DNA of 64,000 nt. Source: Stropharia rugosoannulata. Its lineage: Eukaryota; Basidiomycota; Agaricomycetes; Agaricales; Strophariaceae. Below, piece after piece: positions 1-11,615 of this stretch. Positions within the stretch are counted from its first letter, which is position 1. Each line of letters begins with the position of its first letter. The notes under the pieces are model-generated. The model was not told where the DNA came from, did no database searches, and saw only the letters and a program-made list of their open reading frames with translations. Where the stretch lies: positions 1,984,001-2,048,000 of the forward strand of contig JANCIK010000013.1 of assembly GCA_028532985.1 (NCBI GenBank), given 5' to 3'. The position numbers and the translations under genes are program-made.

Positions 1-37
1 TAGTGCTCCTCCACCGTCAGCTTCTCCTCCTGCATCT

Positions 38-3000
38 ATGAACTCGCCGTATCATGGCACGAAACGCAAGCTCCCAGGCGACATGTCTAGCAGCGGCGGA
101 AATTCGGGGAATATGGGCATGGGTGGCGGCATGGGGATGAATATGGGCATGGGGAATATGAACAACATGAACAGTATGGCTGGCATGCCCAACCCCATGT
201 CGGGCGGTGGTAACTCGATGGGTAACCCCATGGCGTCGAATCCCATGTCGCGGTCCATGTCGGGCATGGGCAATATGCCGAACATGTCGAATCCTATGGC
301 CGGCGACCCGATGGGCAACCTCGGTGGGATGCAAGGCATGGGCGGCATGGGTAACATGCCCGGCCTGGCACAGATGGGAGGTATGGGAGGCATGGGAGGC
401 GGGGTCCCGGCTTCGCCTCGCATCGGGTCCAGTATGAGCCTCAGCGGAGGCATGGGCCCCCCAGGTCTACCGCGAAGTATCTCAGGCGACGGTGGGATGA
501 GTGGTATGGGTGGTATGGGCGGTGGAGGAGGTATGGGTGGTAGTATGGGCAGCATGATGACGAACATGGGCGGGATGCCCAACACCATGAACATGGGTGG
601 GATGGGCATGGTTGGCGGCGGAGGTGGTGGTGCGGGCGGCGGAGGCATGTCGAACATGGGCGGCGCGGGAAATATGGGCATGAATGCGGGCATGATGAAC
701 GGCCAGCGCAATTCGCCTCGCCCGCAGTCGTCCATGGGCATGACTGGGATGGGAGGTCAGATGGGCGGCATGCCAGGCATGGGCATGGGCCCTGGTGGCG
801 GACCAGGCGGCGCGGGTGCTGGCGGGATGGGTATGGGCGGCGCCGGCATGGGCATGCCTCCTGGCGCAGACGGCGGTGGTGGAATGGGAGGCGCCGGCAT
901 GAATATGAACATCGACATCCCCGCCCGCGGCGCGCCGCATGGCATGGCAGGCCCGCAAACGCCCATGCGCCAGGGCTCGATGCCCCCGCAGACAGCAACT
1001 CCTCCACATGCGCAGATCGGCCAGGCGCACCCACACCCCCCGCACACTCCTGGTACCCCGATGAGGCAGGGCTCGCTGCCCCCCGGTGCTGGTGCCATGG
1101 GCACGCCTGGTGGGATGGGACCGATGGGTACGCCAGGAGGCATGGGAGGTATGGGCACGCCAGGAGGAATGGGTGGTATGGGCACGCCGGGAGGGATGGG
1201 CGGGATGGCCCGCCCTGGCATGCCTGCTGGGATGGGAATGAGCGCGATGGGACCCATGGCTGGCATTGCTGGCTCTTCTGCCAGCCCACACCCTGGAGCA
1301 GGCGGCCTGGGCATGGGCGGCGCGCCCCCTCTCGGACCGTCAATCTCCACCTCGTCGATAACCTCTATGGGAGGTGCCCAGGGCGTGCCTGCTATCCCGT
1401 CTGGCGCGGTTTCGGGCGGCCAGGGCGCGCCTGCTGGTCCGAGTGCTATCGTGTCTTCTTCCGGTCTGCCCGGCTCGTCGTCCCTTGCTGCCTCTTCCAG
1501 TGGCGAGACGAGCGTCAACGGCCTCGCATCTGGCTCTGCTTCCAGCGCACCTGTTGTACCTTCACTTCCGCCCCCGTCCGGCGCGAACTACAATCCAAAA
1601 ACGACGGAGGTGACCCTTGTGCCACTGGCCACGTCGACGACGATGATCCCGCCTCTGTCAGCCGCAGAAATCGAGCAGGTGCAGGACTGGATGGCGACGG
1701 ACCGCGCATATGAGGCCCGTGTGCACGAGATGCAGGGCCGTATGCTTGAAGAGGTTCGGGAGACGTTCAGCATAGGTGGCTCAGCGGGTGTTCAGTGGTG
1801 GGAGCGCGGTGCACCGGGCAATGGCGTCGGCAATTGGAACCGCTGGCGGAAGCATCGCGAGTCGTTCGATGTGCGCTACCCGAGAAGCAGACGAGAGCAT
1901 GCATCGCGGAGTGGGAGGAAGGGTGCCCGGCGCCAGGGGCTTAAGCTGTGAGTTTTCTTGACGAGTCTCTTTTTATGAGACGCGCTGACGCAATATGCAC
2001 TGCCAGGCCGAGGAAGATTGAGCCAGAAGACGCGGACAAGCCGGAGGTGCTCGTGCCCATCCGCATCGAGTTTGACGTGGAGCATCATAAAATGCGGGAT
2101 ACTTTTGTGTGGAACTTGAATGGTAAGCGTTCTTCTTTCTTCTGGATTGGGCAGCGCTAACCCGATGTGCGATAGATCCTGTCGTTACACCCGAGGTGTT
2201 TGCGCAGTCGGTGGTTGAGGACTATGCTCTCGCGCCGTCCTACCATGCCATCATTGTCAAGGCGATACAGGACCAGCTGAGCGACTTCCGCGCGCATGCA
2301 GTCGGCCTCGAGGGCGAGGGCTCTGAGGCGCCGGAGCAGGGTACCGTCATCAAGGGCGAGCTGGACGAGGACGACGCGAAATGGTGGGAAGTCTGGCGCC
2401 GCCGGATTAAGCTGCAGAGTGCCCGGGCGATAGCCGAGGCGAAGGGCTATGCGGACGACGATGATGAAGACGAGGAAGAGGACTCCAGGCGCGCGCGCAG
2501 CAGCAGTCGCAAGCGCCGCAAAATTGTGAAGATCGAGGACCTGGACGACGATGCGGATGCGGACGTTAGTATGATGGCGGATAACGAGGAGGAAGACGAC
2601 GAAGAAGAGAAAATTGATATGGATGAGGAGGGCTTCAGTCCGCGTGCTGTGGACGAGTATAAGGTGGACGAGAAGAGTATGCACGAGGACATGAGGATTG
2701 TGATCAAGGTGTGTTTTCTTTTCTTACCTTGCGGACTCTGGGTTTTATATCTGACGCATGGTTTTAGTTGGATATAATTGTTGGGTCCGTAAAGCTTGAC
2801 GACCAGTTTGAGTGGGATCTGGATAACCCATCAGCGTTACCCGAAGAGTTCGCGGAGGTATATACCCAGGAGTTGGGCCTCGGGGGTGAATTTAAGTGCG
2901 TCACCGTTCCCTTTTTATATCCCAGCCCAATCCCTGATTAGCATCATCGTAGAACCGCTATATCACACTCGATCAGAGAACAGGTGCAGACTTACCAGAA

Positions 3001-4824
3001 GTCGCTCTTCTTGGTCGGCCACCCGTCCGACGGCACGGCTGTGCAGGATGACGATCTCAAGCAGTCCTTCTTACCCAGTCTCACCTCTGGCGCGCGTCCC
3101 GGCGGTGATGTGAGCATATTCACACCGGTGCTTACCTATCTAAGCGATGGCGAGCTCGACCGCACGGAGAAGGAGCGCGATAAGGACTTGAATAAGCGCC
3201 GCAAAAGGAATACGAGAGGACGCAGAGGCGTTGCGCTCCCTGATCGCGAGCCGATCCGAACGTACCGGACGCCTGCGATTGGCTTCCCCGAGCTCGACCC
3301 TGCTACGCTGGCGCTCGCTGCTGCTGCAAACGCGCCGATGTCGCGCCGTGCGGCTGCCGCTGCGGCCTCGTTGACCATTGCGAATATGGTCGCCTCGGAG
3401 AATGGGATTGCGTTCACGCCACAGGTTATGCCCACTGTGCCCCAGCCCCCGCCGGTGGCGGCTGCCGCGAAGGAGAAAAAGCCCAAAGGCCTGTTCAAGC
3501 CCCCGTCGTACCCGTCCTCTGTGCTGCGCCCCCGTGCGCACGTCACTGCACCGACGCCGTCCACTGCTGCTGATGTATCGATGTCGTCGATTCCGGCGGA
3601 CAACGAGGCTCCGCGGTCGTCGTCCTCCGTCGCGCCATCACAGTTGAACAATCAAGCGAAGATTATGACTGCGAAGCGCGCGAAGGAGCTGGAGAGGGAG
3701 GCAAAGGAGAAGGAGTTTGTGGACGGCCAGCACCCCAATTATATTGATGGCGTCTGGCACTGCTCGAACTGTGGATGTCCTGAGAGTATTGCGGTTGGGA
3801 GAAGGAAGGGCCCTCTGGGGAATAAGAGTCAGTGTGGGACATGTGGTGGGTTTTATTTGTTGTGCATTTAGGGGCTGGTTGTTGACTTTTTTGTGCAGGC
3901 AAGTTCTGGCATAGACATAGGCGGCCTAGGCCTGTCGAGTATAATGCTGACCCGAGCTTCCACTCGGGCATCAAACAAAAGGAGCTCGAAGCGAAGACAC
4001 CCGCGAGCAAGAAGCGTGGTGCGGCTGCTCTTCGCGCGCAGAGTGCTTTGGATACTTCTGAGCCTCAGACGCCGTCGCGCTCGAATGGAGACGTGGATGG
4101 ATCACGCCGGTCGGCGTCTCCGCATGGAAACGACGATGATAGAGCCATTTCGCCGATCTCGACGGCGTCGAGCGCGTCGGAACCGCCACTTGCTCAGAGA
4201 GTGAAGGTTAATGGGTCCGGTCATGCGAAGACTACTTCGACGTCGGCGCCTGCGCCTGCGTTGGCCTCTGCGGCACCTTCAACTCCGGTGAAGGCCTCCG
4301 CCGCGCCTGAAGCCTTGACGTCCCCGCCCGCGCCTGCGCCCGCGACGTCGCCCACCAGCCCGACGAAAACAAGGGTGAGTATTTAGTGCGATGTGTTGAT
4401 GTTGGTACTGATGTTCTATAATAGCCACCTCAATGGCTGTCTGCTGCGATACAAGCTATGCAGGCACGCTACCCGCATGATAAGTTTGAGGTGATCCTGC
4501 GAAAAGTGAATGCGAGCAGCACGCCCGAGTGGCGCATCAAGTGCTTAGACTGTCCGGGCAAGGTGTGTTCTCTTCTAGGTTTTGTGGTGTATAGATGCTG
4601 ATGGATTTGTGTTGCAGTTATATACCCCTGGCCCGGGCGAGACGCTGTCGAATTACGATGTGCATTTGAAGAATAGGCAACATAGGCAGAGGGTGAACGA
4701 TCGCCTTGCGGGCATCACGAGTACGAGTGCGCCGCCTGGGTCGACTGCGCCCACTTCCACGGGGGCTGCGGCCGCGGTGAGCGCCAGTGCGCCAGTGTCG
4801 GGCTCAGCTGCTTCCAAGTCGTGA
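38..4824 (+). CDS. SNF5: SNF5-family SWI/SNF-RSC core subunit with GATA-type finger
   Basis: Core subunit of SWI/SNF-type nucleosome remodellers, acting in the nucleus. Exons read as 38-1947, 2007-2122, 2176-2708, 2768-2895, 2953-3845, 3899-4374, 4425-4562 and 4618-4824; all junctions are GT..AG, phases agree, and the sum is 1466 codons plus stop. Residues 1 to about 510 are Met/Gly-rich low complexity. The SNF5 domain runs from about residue 638 to 975 (LVPIRIEFDVEHHKMRDTFV; second repeat KLDDQFEWDLDNPSALPEEF), with an acidic insert between its halves. A GATA-like finger (Cys1166, 1169, 1190, 1193; C-x2-C-x20-C-x2-C, ending CGTCGKFW) follows. The tail (residues 1353-1425, WRIKCLDCPGK then PGPGETLSNYDVHLKNRQHR) is shared with the small gene at 6672-7157. 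The reading frame stays open from base 2, so the true start may lie upstream and the 5' end may be partial. Family assignment is firm. Confidence 0.93.
1097..1204 (+). repeat. 27-bp coding minisatellite (four units)
   Basis: Four in-frame 27-bp units at 1097, 1124, 1151 and 1178 encode the nonapeptide MGTPGGMGG (the first unit ends in P) inside the Met/Gly-rich SNF5 N-terminus. Unit length is a multiple of three, so copy-number change would keep the frame. Confidence 0.85.
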
Positions 4825-5247
4825 TCAGTTTTGATTTGCGGTCTGGTGCACGGATGTCGATTCTATCTACCTAACTACTAACTACTATCATTACTATTGC
4901 CTCTTACTCATGGCTTCTCTCGGAACCTCGTTTTGCTTGGCCTTTTTCTTTTTTTCTTTCAACTTTCTATACTCGATATTCTGTCTTCGGACCTCGCCAC
5001 GAATTATTTTTACTACTCCTGCCTTTTTACACGTTGCCACCACTATTATTACCACTACCGAATTTTGTTGTGCTGTTGTTTTCTTATCTAGCTCTCTCGG
5101 CTCTGTGTATTGTTATAAGTACGTACTACTTTTGAAAACTTAAGTATGTGTGTGTCTGTCAATGCGTGGCCAGCTTTCAGTGTAAGTAGACCACGTGCCA
5201 AGACTAGATAACACTCGCGCGTCCCTTTGAACTCGAAGAGTTATTCA
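4825..5247 (+). promoter_or_regulatory. Intergenic region, promoter of the hydrolase gene
   Basis: This stretch separates the SNF5 stop from the next ATG. It holds pyrimidine-rich sequence (about 4920-5100) and one E-box CACGTG at 5192-5197, about 50 bp upstream of the ATG at 5248. No open frame in it looks coding. The regulatory role of the E-box is inferred from position only. Confidence 0.4.
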
Positions 5248-6351
5248 ATGACCGACGTCCACCTTCGCCCGTCCACCTCCTCGCCGCGTACCAAGCCGGC
5301 GCCCAAGCTGCCTGGTGCTACGTTCTTCTACGCGCCCAGCGACGATGGGACGGATGAGAACCTCTTGATCCTCCTGCATGGCCTGGGTAAGTCTGCTCCT
5401 TGCCCTCTGTTCGCGGCCGCCCAGGCTCACATATACACTTGGCTGGTGAACTATCTTTGAACGAAAACATGTATATTATGGTCATGGACCCACATATGTT
5501 GACATGGACGCGCATATATCGACATGATCATGCATATACTGGCTACAAAAATGCATGTGTCGACATTGGACGCGCATACATTGACACAAAATGCATACAT
5601 TGGTTATGAAAACTACATAAATGCATCTACGACGATAGGAGACTCGCATCGCCCTTTCTCACAACTCGGACGTTCTCTCAAGCTCCCACAGACTGCTGTC
5701 CTCGCGCTCCGCGCCCCGTCGCGCGTCCCCCTGCTCGAAGAAGAAGACGACGCATGGGAGTGGTATCCCGCCTTCACGCTCCTCGGCGAGCCCATTGCGA
5801 ACCCCAACCCCAAGTGCGCACTCGATGCGCTGCAGCCGGTGCTCGTGCATCTCACGAAAGAGTGCGGTTGGGCGTTGAACAAGATTCATTTTATAGGCTT
5901 TGCTCAGGGCGGCACAGTTGCTCTTGAAGTTGCACTTAAGGCTTGGAAGGACCCCAAGGAACTTGCGCCGACGTCGTCGAATGGGCCTGCGACCGGGACC
6001 GGGCTCCGCGCTACTTTTGGATCTGTCATATCGATCTCTGGACCTTTGCTCAGCTTCCCAACCTCGTCCGCGCCTGAGGCGCAGTGTCATACTCCAGTGC
6101 TCTTTGCTTTCCGTGCCACGGCCATCTCTCCGTCGTCGTCCACAACTGCTCAAACCACTGCACTTACGCGCGCCTTTTCTTCACTCACGCTCAGTCGCAT
6201 GGGCACAGAACGCGAGGGTATGCCTGTTGGGCGCGCAGAGTGGGAGCCGATCATGCGCTTTTGGAGTCAACGATTGAGTCGGCGGCAGTTTGGGGGAGAG
6301 GAAGGAATGTACGAGGTTATGAGCGGGATGGCTCCGCCTGGTGGCGCGTGA
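5248..6351 (+). CDS. Phospholipase/carboxylesterase-type alpha/beta hydrolase, possibly catalytically inactive
   Basis: Two exons, 5248-5386 and 5639-6351, give 283 residues. The first ATG after the promoter is used, giving MTDVHLRPST. Strand beta-3 and oxyanion region read LLILLHGLGDSHRPF, split by the intron at the second glycine of HGLG. The nucleophile elbow reads GFAQGG with Ala at about residue 135, where acyl-protein thioesterases and carboxylesterases have GFSQGG. No clear C-terminal catalytic His in a GxDH-type motif is visible. The protein may therefore be a non-catalytic member or use different residues; I cannot tell which. The single intron (5387-5638, 252 nt) is long for this locus and contains degenerate repeats. 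The gene is convergent with 6672-7157; an AATAAA lies at 6497-6502, after the stop. Confidence 0.8.
5502..5600 (+). repeat. Degenerate intronic tandem repeat
   Basis: Two related ~60-bp stretches with the shared core GGACGCGCATA (about 5508 and 5568), followed by TCGACAT/TTGACA and ATGCATA elements, sit inside the hydrolase intron. They are the probable reason for its 252-nt length. Confidence 0.5.
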
Positions 6352-6671
6352 GGGTCGCGGCAGTGCTGCTACTGGCTTGTGGACCGAGTATCAGCAAGTC
6401 TGGCCGAGCAGAGTTGGTCGCCGCTTCATCAGAGACAACGACGACAACTATCGTTTATTCAACGCAGAATAACAGGCTACCTGTGTGCTATTTCGAAATA
6501 AATGTACAGAAATTCTAGCCAATACAGATAGCGGGAGGATTGCGTAGCAAGACAGGTGGAACAAAAGTTGGCGAACGACGATATTTGAGGAGAAATATTA
6601 GAGGAAAGAACGTTTTGCTGATTCGAGTCATAAATGAAGAACAACAGGGTTGGATGAAAGAATGTAAACTG

Positions 6672-7157
6672 TCACAAGCTGGATAAGAGGAACTTTGGGC
6701 TGTCGCCGTCGTTGTTTCCAGTTCCTTGCACAGTCGCCGGTACCGGCACGTTGTCAACAGGAGGTGCGAGCCCAACGCGCGTGTTAACGTTCGTGCGGTG
6801 CTGGCGGTTTCTCATATGCACTTCGAAGTTGGACAACGTCTCACTTGGGCCTGGGAGATATACCTAAGTTCATTCTGGGTGAGCGCATTGTCCTGATATA
6901 AGTAGTTTAAAGCGATAAGCGATGCTTACCTTCCCTGGGCAGTCGAGGCAGCCAATGCGCCATACGGGCACAGTTGCAGTGATATTTTCTTCGTTCCCCG
7001 TACCTGGGATGTTTACTAGTCCCTTGATCTGGCGCAGAACGATCTGGTCGTGCGGGTACTGGGATCGAAGTCTTTTGATGGCTGATGAAAGCCATTTTGG
7101 GGCCTGCGGCGATAAGTCCTGGTTCACTGGTGCTTCTGAGGTCATTGCGACGGGCAT
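6672..7157 (-). CDS. Small protein paralogous to the SNF5 C-terminal tail
   Basis: Two exons on the minus strand, 7157-6930 and 6863-6672, joined by a 66-nt GT..AG intron, encode 139 residues. The core PKWLSSAIKRLRSQYPHDQI, then WRIGCLDCPGK, then PGPSETLSNFEVHMRNRQHR matches the last ~75 residues of the SNF5 protein 2 kb away (PQWLSAAIQAMQARYPHDKF, WRIKCLDCPGK, PGPGETLSNYDVHLKNRQHR). The intron falls at the same place (after CPGK) and in the same phase as in SNF5. It has no SNF5 core domain and no zinc finger. I know no function for this module; a role linked to chromatin remodelling is inference from the paralogy. The ATG at 7157 is the first in a frame that stays open a little upstream, so the N-terminus is slightly uncertain. 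Confidence 0.8.
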
Positions 7158-7349
7158 GATGATGAACTTGATGCGCGACCGAGCCGACGCGGCTGCGGGG
7201 AGATGTTGGAGAGATGGGTATTTCGGTAGTCTATTAGAGTGTTAGGTAAGCGGACACGCTCACAGGGTTGTCATTCAAGATGGTTGTCGCCGCTGACCAG
7301 CGGGCAGCGTCCCCCTTCCTTCACGACTCCCACCTCATCCTACCATTCT
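7158..7349. promoter_or_regulatory. Divergent promoter region
   Basis: The 192 bp between the start codons of the SNF5-tail paralogue (minus, 7157) and the mannosyltransferase (plus, 7350) must hold both 5' ends and both promoters. I see no classical TATA box. Confidence 0.5.
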
Positions 7350-9722
7350 ATGCTGACCCCGACTCGACGTCTCGTCTTTCTCGTATTCAGCACTGTTGTA
7401 CGTCTTCTGTTGTGGGCTTGTGGACAGCATCAGTACTCATATTGCTGTTGCTCGGCTATTACTTCCCGTACCCCAGATCGCCCTGCACTTCCTCGTCAGC
7501 TGGACGAGCAAAGACTACGGCGAGATCGTTTCCCTCAGACGCATCAAGGACTCCGTGCTCTCCAGTGGCAAAAACACCGTCCCGCCATACCAGAAAGGTA
7601 TCCCGCCTGAGTACCATGTTCCGCAAAACTTTACTCCGCCGGAGAGGAAGGCAAATGCGGTAATCGTTATGCTTGGTGCGTGTACCTTGCTTTCTCCGTT
7701 CTCGTACTATCTTTCCTGCCCTATCGCCCTCAGAGTGCACCCTGATATACTAACATGGTCATTAATAGCCCGGAACAACGACGTCGACGGCGCGGCGAGC
7801 AGCATCAAGCAGGTCGAAGACAGGTTCAACAAGCGCTTTCGATATCCGTACGTTTTCCTTAATGAAGAGCCGTTCGACGAGAACTTCAAGCGGTACGTTC
7901 CCTAGCAATTTGTCTCTCCCTGTCGCCATCATGGACCTGCCTTTGTTCGGTCGCGCCGCGTCTGTTGCGTTAACCCAAGCTGGGCAGGTCTTGCGGTGCC
8001 GCGCCATGCAGTCCTGAGAGCTCTTTGCTGATTGTATTTGCAAACACACAGACGAATAATGGACATCACGGATTCGGAGGTGCAATTCGGGCTCATCCCG
8101 CCCGAGCACTGGAACCAGCCCCCCGAGATCGATGAAAAGAAGGCGTCCGAGGCTAGGGAGCAGATGGTTAGGCATCGTGTGATATATGGAGGTGAGTACG
8201 CCCCTGCTTTCTTGTCAATTTCTTGTCAATACTTTCTTGCCGTGCTTGATATTCGCCGCATTCTACTTATTTGCCAATACTATTCCTGTGCATCTTTGCA
8301 TTTTCGATTTCTTATTCGTCAACACAGCTTACTTCTTTCGGTTTATTATTCGTCATTGACCTACATCCTTCAAGCTTGTACACATACTCATCTCTATGAA
8401 TTTAGGCAGCGTTCCATACCGCAACATGTGTCGCTACAACTCTGGCGTGAGTCCTTCCCTTCCCACTACCCGTATGTTGTACTGATGGAGTTATACAGTT
8501 CTTCTACCGACACGAGTTGATCAAGCCGTACCAATACTATTGGAGGTGCGTCTTTGTTACCCTCAGTACATCAACCTATTTCTCATCGCATTTTCTTTCC
8601 GCCTTTCCGTCTTTCTTGTTTTCCCGGGTGATATTGCCCTACTGGTTTACATCTCCTGTTCGTTCAATCAACAGAGTTGAGTGAGTACACATTTAGATAC
8701 CTGGTCCCCCTCGTGCGCTTGCTTGGGGCTGGCTGGCTGGCTTATCTCAAGGGCTTAGTGGACATATTTGCTGATATATTAACAGGCCGGATGTGACTTT
8801 CTTCTGTGACCTAGACTTCGACCCGTTCTTGTACATGCAAGATAATGATAAGATGTATGGTAAGTCATTTTTTGTTTTTGTCAGAATGCCTGATGTTGGG
8901 CGTATAGAACGAGCAACAAGCTGATGCTATCCAATATAGGATTTACAATCGCACTCCCGGATTATATCGCAACAATCCCAACTCTCTGGAAAGAAGTACA
9001 GAGTGAGTGTTTGCATCTCATGTATAGCATTGAAGATGTCTTCAGGCTCGACTGGGACCGTGATTTAAATATAAAGAATACTAATATATTATTTGTATAG
9101 CATTCATGGCAAATAACAGCGAACTAATTACACCCGGAAATGCGTTGAACTTTATCTCGGATGATGGAGGACAGAACTATAATCTGTGCCATTGTGCGTA
9201 ACTTGCTTCTTTCTTTTTAGTTTACAAACCTGGACACTGTTTGGGTGTCGTCTATATTATTGGTTACAAACAACTAACAACTATCTGCTCATATAGTCTG
9301 GAGCAACTTCGAGATTGCTAATCTTGACCTATGGCGTGGGCCGGGATACACAGCATTCTTTGAGCACCTGGATAAGGCAGGTGGGTTCTACTATGAGAGA
9401 TGGGGTGATGCACCAGTACACAGTATTGGTGCAGCACTATTTGCAAAAAAGGAACAAATTGTAAGTTATCTGTTTTATTTCTAAATATTAAAAGTACTAA
9501 TGTACATAACTAATAGCACTTCTTTGATGAAATTGGGTACCGCCATGAGCCATATCAGCATTGTCCACAAGGAAATGCCCATCAGCGAGGTCGGTGCTGG
9601 TGTGATCAAAAACAAAACTTTGGTAATTATTATTATTTTCAAATTATATTCTTCATAATAATAATTGAATAGACTTCCACTATGCATCATGCAAGCGCAA
9701 GTTTGATAGAATTTTCCAATAA
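7350..9722 (+). CDS. Alpha-1,2-mannosyltransferase, GT15 (KRE2/MNT1/KTR) family
   Basis: Golgi type II membrane glycosyltransferase that transfers mannose from GDP-mannose to N- and O-linked glycans. Thirteen exons: 7350-7397, 7477-7675, 7769-7892, 8052-8191, 8406-8446, 8499-8545, 8675-8680, 8786-8859, 8940-9002, 9101-9193, 9297-9460, 9517-9622, 9673-9722; sum 384 codons plus stop, phases consistent. The start at 7350 gives [16 protein letters not shown] joined to IALHFLVSW, a good signal-anchor; an ATG at 7280 is in another frame and does not give this. Conserved GT15 motifs: [14 protein letters not shown], the acidic [58 protein letters not shown] and the terminal HCP/CWC cysteines. Length is near the family norm. 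The gene lies at the right edge of the GC-rich block; its last introns are AT-rich. Confidence 0.95.
8675..8680 (+). other. 6-nt microexon of the mannosyltransferase gene
   Basis: Six bases (AGTTGA) between an AG at 8673-8674 and a GTGAGT donor at 8681. They complete Arg, encode Val and start Glu in the conserved WRVEPDV motif. Without them the motif and the frame are both lost. Confidence 0.85.
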
Positions 9723-10665
9723 CTTGGAATGTTTGCTACTAAAATATGTAAGTAAATTTACCCTTAACAAATTTTACATATAATTAACCTCTCAAATTGT
9801 ATAAAATAAAGTCAACAATTAGGACTATAGTTAACTAGTGTTGTAGATTGGTTATAGGAATAATCTTTATTAGGGGAATTCAAAGTTGAAGCAACAGCCA
9901 TTTAAAACAGTTGCTACACTCTAAATTGTGTGATCAAAACAGTTTCAACTTTGATAGCTTGATGCCCCCTGTTACAATTTGTGTTTTGCAACACTTCAAA
10001 TACAGCACTTGTAACTCCAACTGTTATTGCTCTGGTTAGTACTGATTGAGCCATTCATTGAGTGTGCAGTAAACCTACTGTCATTCCTACTATGCTATGT
10101 ATTACTAAGCAACTGCAGCAAACCAATAGCCTTCTTGATGCCTTTACTGTCAACACCCTGGCCCAGATTAAGGCCCAGTGAAAATGTGCACAATTCATAT
10201 CTATTCAGAGGTGCTGCTATATGTTTAATATAGCTAATTCTATTCTTATCCTGCCTGTGTCTATTCATGGTACTTGCCTGCCCTTGGCATATATTCAAAA
10301 CTGATTGACATCCTTTCAGGTAGTGTTGCTACACTGTGCCATACCATACACTCCAGGGAACTACCCCAGTGTAGTTGTATGATACAGCTCAGGGGAACTC
10401 CCTCGTTCCCTCAAGGATTTGCCCTATTTTGGGAATTCCCTGGTGTAGGCATACCATGCATATGGGGGATTGACATAAGGATTTCAGCACTACATTAATA
10501 AGTTACAATGACAGTAATAAATAAGTTATTCAGTACTATACAATATATAATATGACCTTCAATCTCGGCAGTGAACACTTGTCAAATTGTTTCTATGCCA
10601 ACATACTTGCAATCTCAGCAGTCACTGCAATGCCGTATAGTCCAACATATCAACCAATGCTAAGG
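9723..10665. other. AT-rich intergenic stretch without recognisable genes
   Basis: Only short frames without coding character are present. This is the transition from GC-rich gene space to the transposon field. Nothing else recognised. Confidence 0.6.
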
Positions 10666-10751
10666 TCAGCAAGACAAGGTGTATAATTTTGAAAACAACA
10701 AGTACAAAAAATGTATATACTGGGCCCAAGACTGTGCAACAAGAAGAAATT

Positions 10752-11604
10752 TCACGGCAGATGCTGCACTGAATGCCGAACTGAGGAAGTGTTGGAAACA
10801 TTGCATTGTTGAGGTGGACAAGCTGTAGGCACTGTCCTCTGCCTCAATCTCAAGCAGCTGGTCAATGCCTCTGCCTCTGGGTTGTACTCTTTCCAAACTG
10901 TACCCAGCTTTTTGTCTTCAACTACCTCTCCCTCCTTGCAACCTTCATCAGAGCTGCATTCCAAAACATAGGCCTTCAGTGATTGTAATTCATCATCCTC
11001 CAACATATTTTGGTCACCTTAGACTTCTTGTGTGCCCTCTTCATTGATACCTTGATTTTTGTTGTCATCTGGCCCTGGTGACAATGTAATTTCTGTCAGT
11101 GGACTGAGTGACCATCTGAGTGCAAAGATGGACCTTGAGTGCTGACTGCCAAGGGCTGAGTCAACGTCAACATCTGCTACCTCTGACCTCTGAGTTTTGC
11201 CACGGGGAAAAGACAGATTGGCTGTTGGTCTAGTGCTCATTTCAATAGTCTGGGGGTTGGGGATCTCCCCGGATGGCATGGGTGATGCTCCTGGGCTTGG
11301 CACAGTAAAGAATGAGAGCTTGCTGGGCTGGTGCAACAAGTGCTTCAGAGGCAGGATGATTGGTTGTCCCCATAGCCGATGAAGACACTGCAGCAGCAAT
11401 GCTGAGCACTGATGACAATTGTGCTTCTGCTGATTTTTCCTGAGGAGTGCCGGAGTCGCCACTCACATCCATCTGGTCACCAGATGATGCAGACAGCTCG
11501 CTGACTATCCCATGTTCTACCTTGAGGGCCCTGATGTCCTTGATATCTTTCCATATAGGCAGTTTGCTGTTGCAGGCAGCAGCAGTGTACATATCCCAGC
11601 GCAT
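10752..11604 (-). pseudogene. Degraded hypothetical gene truncated by the LINE
   Basis: Adjacent minus-strand open stretches in different frames read like one decayed Ser/Gln/Glu-rich protein: a 5' part at 11604-11242 (LKVEHGIVSELSASSGDQMD), a middle part at about 11330-11019 (PTANLSFPRGKTQRSEVADV) and an acidic part at 11006-10752 (MLEDDELQSLKAYVLECSSD). Its upstream side abuts the poly(A) tail of the LINE on the same strand, so the LINE probably cut it off from its 5' portion. No family recognised; intron/exon structure cannot be settled. Confidence 0.35.
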
Positions 11605-11615
11605 AGTCTTTGTGC

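Noticed and set aside
441..1518. Several long minus-strand open frames opposite the SNF5 first exon
   Set aside because: They are mirror images of the GC-rich Met/Gly repeat, with low-complexity Pro/Ile/His composition and no motifs; the plus-strand frame continues into the SNF5 domain.
7280..7500. Start of the GT15 gene at the ATG at 7280
   Set aside because: That frame cannot be spliced to the conserved downstream exon in phase with a sensible intron, whereas the ATG at 7350 gives a clean signal-anchor and a 79-nt intron.
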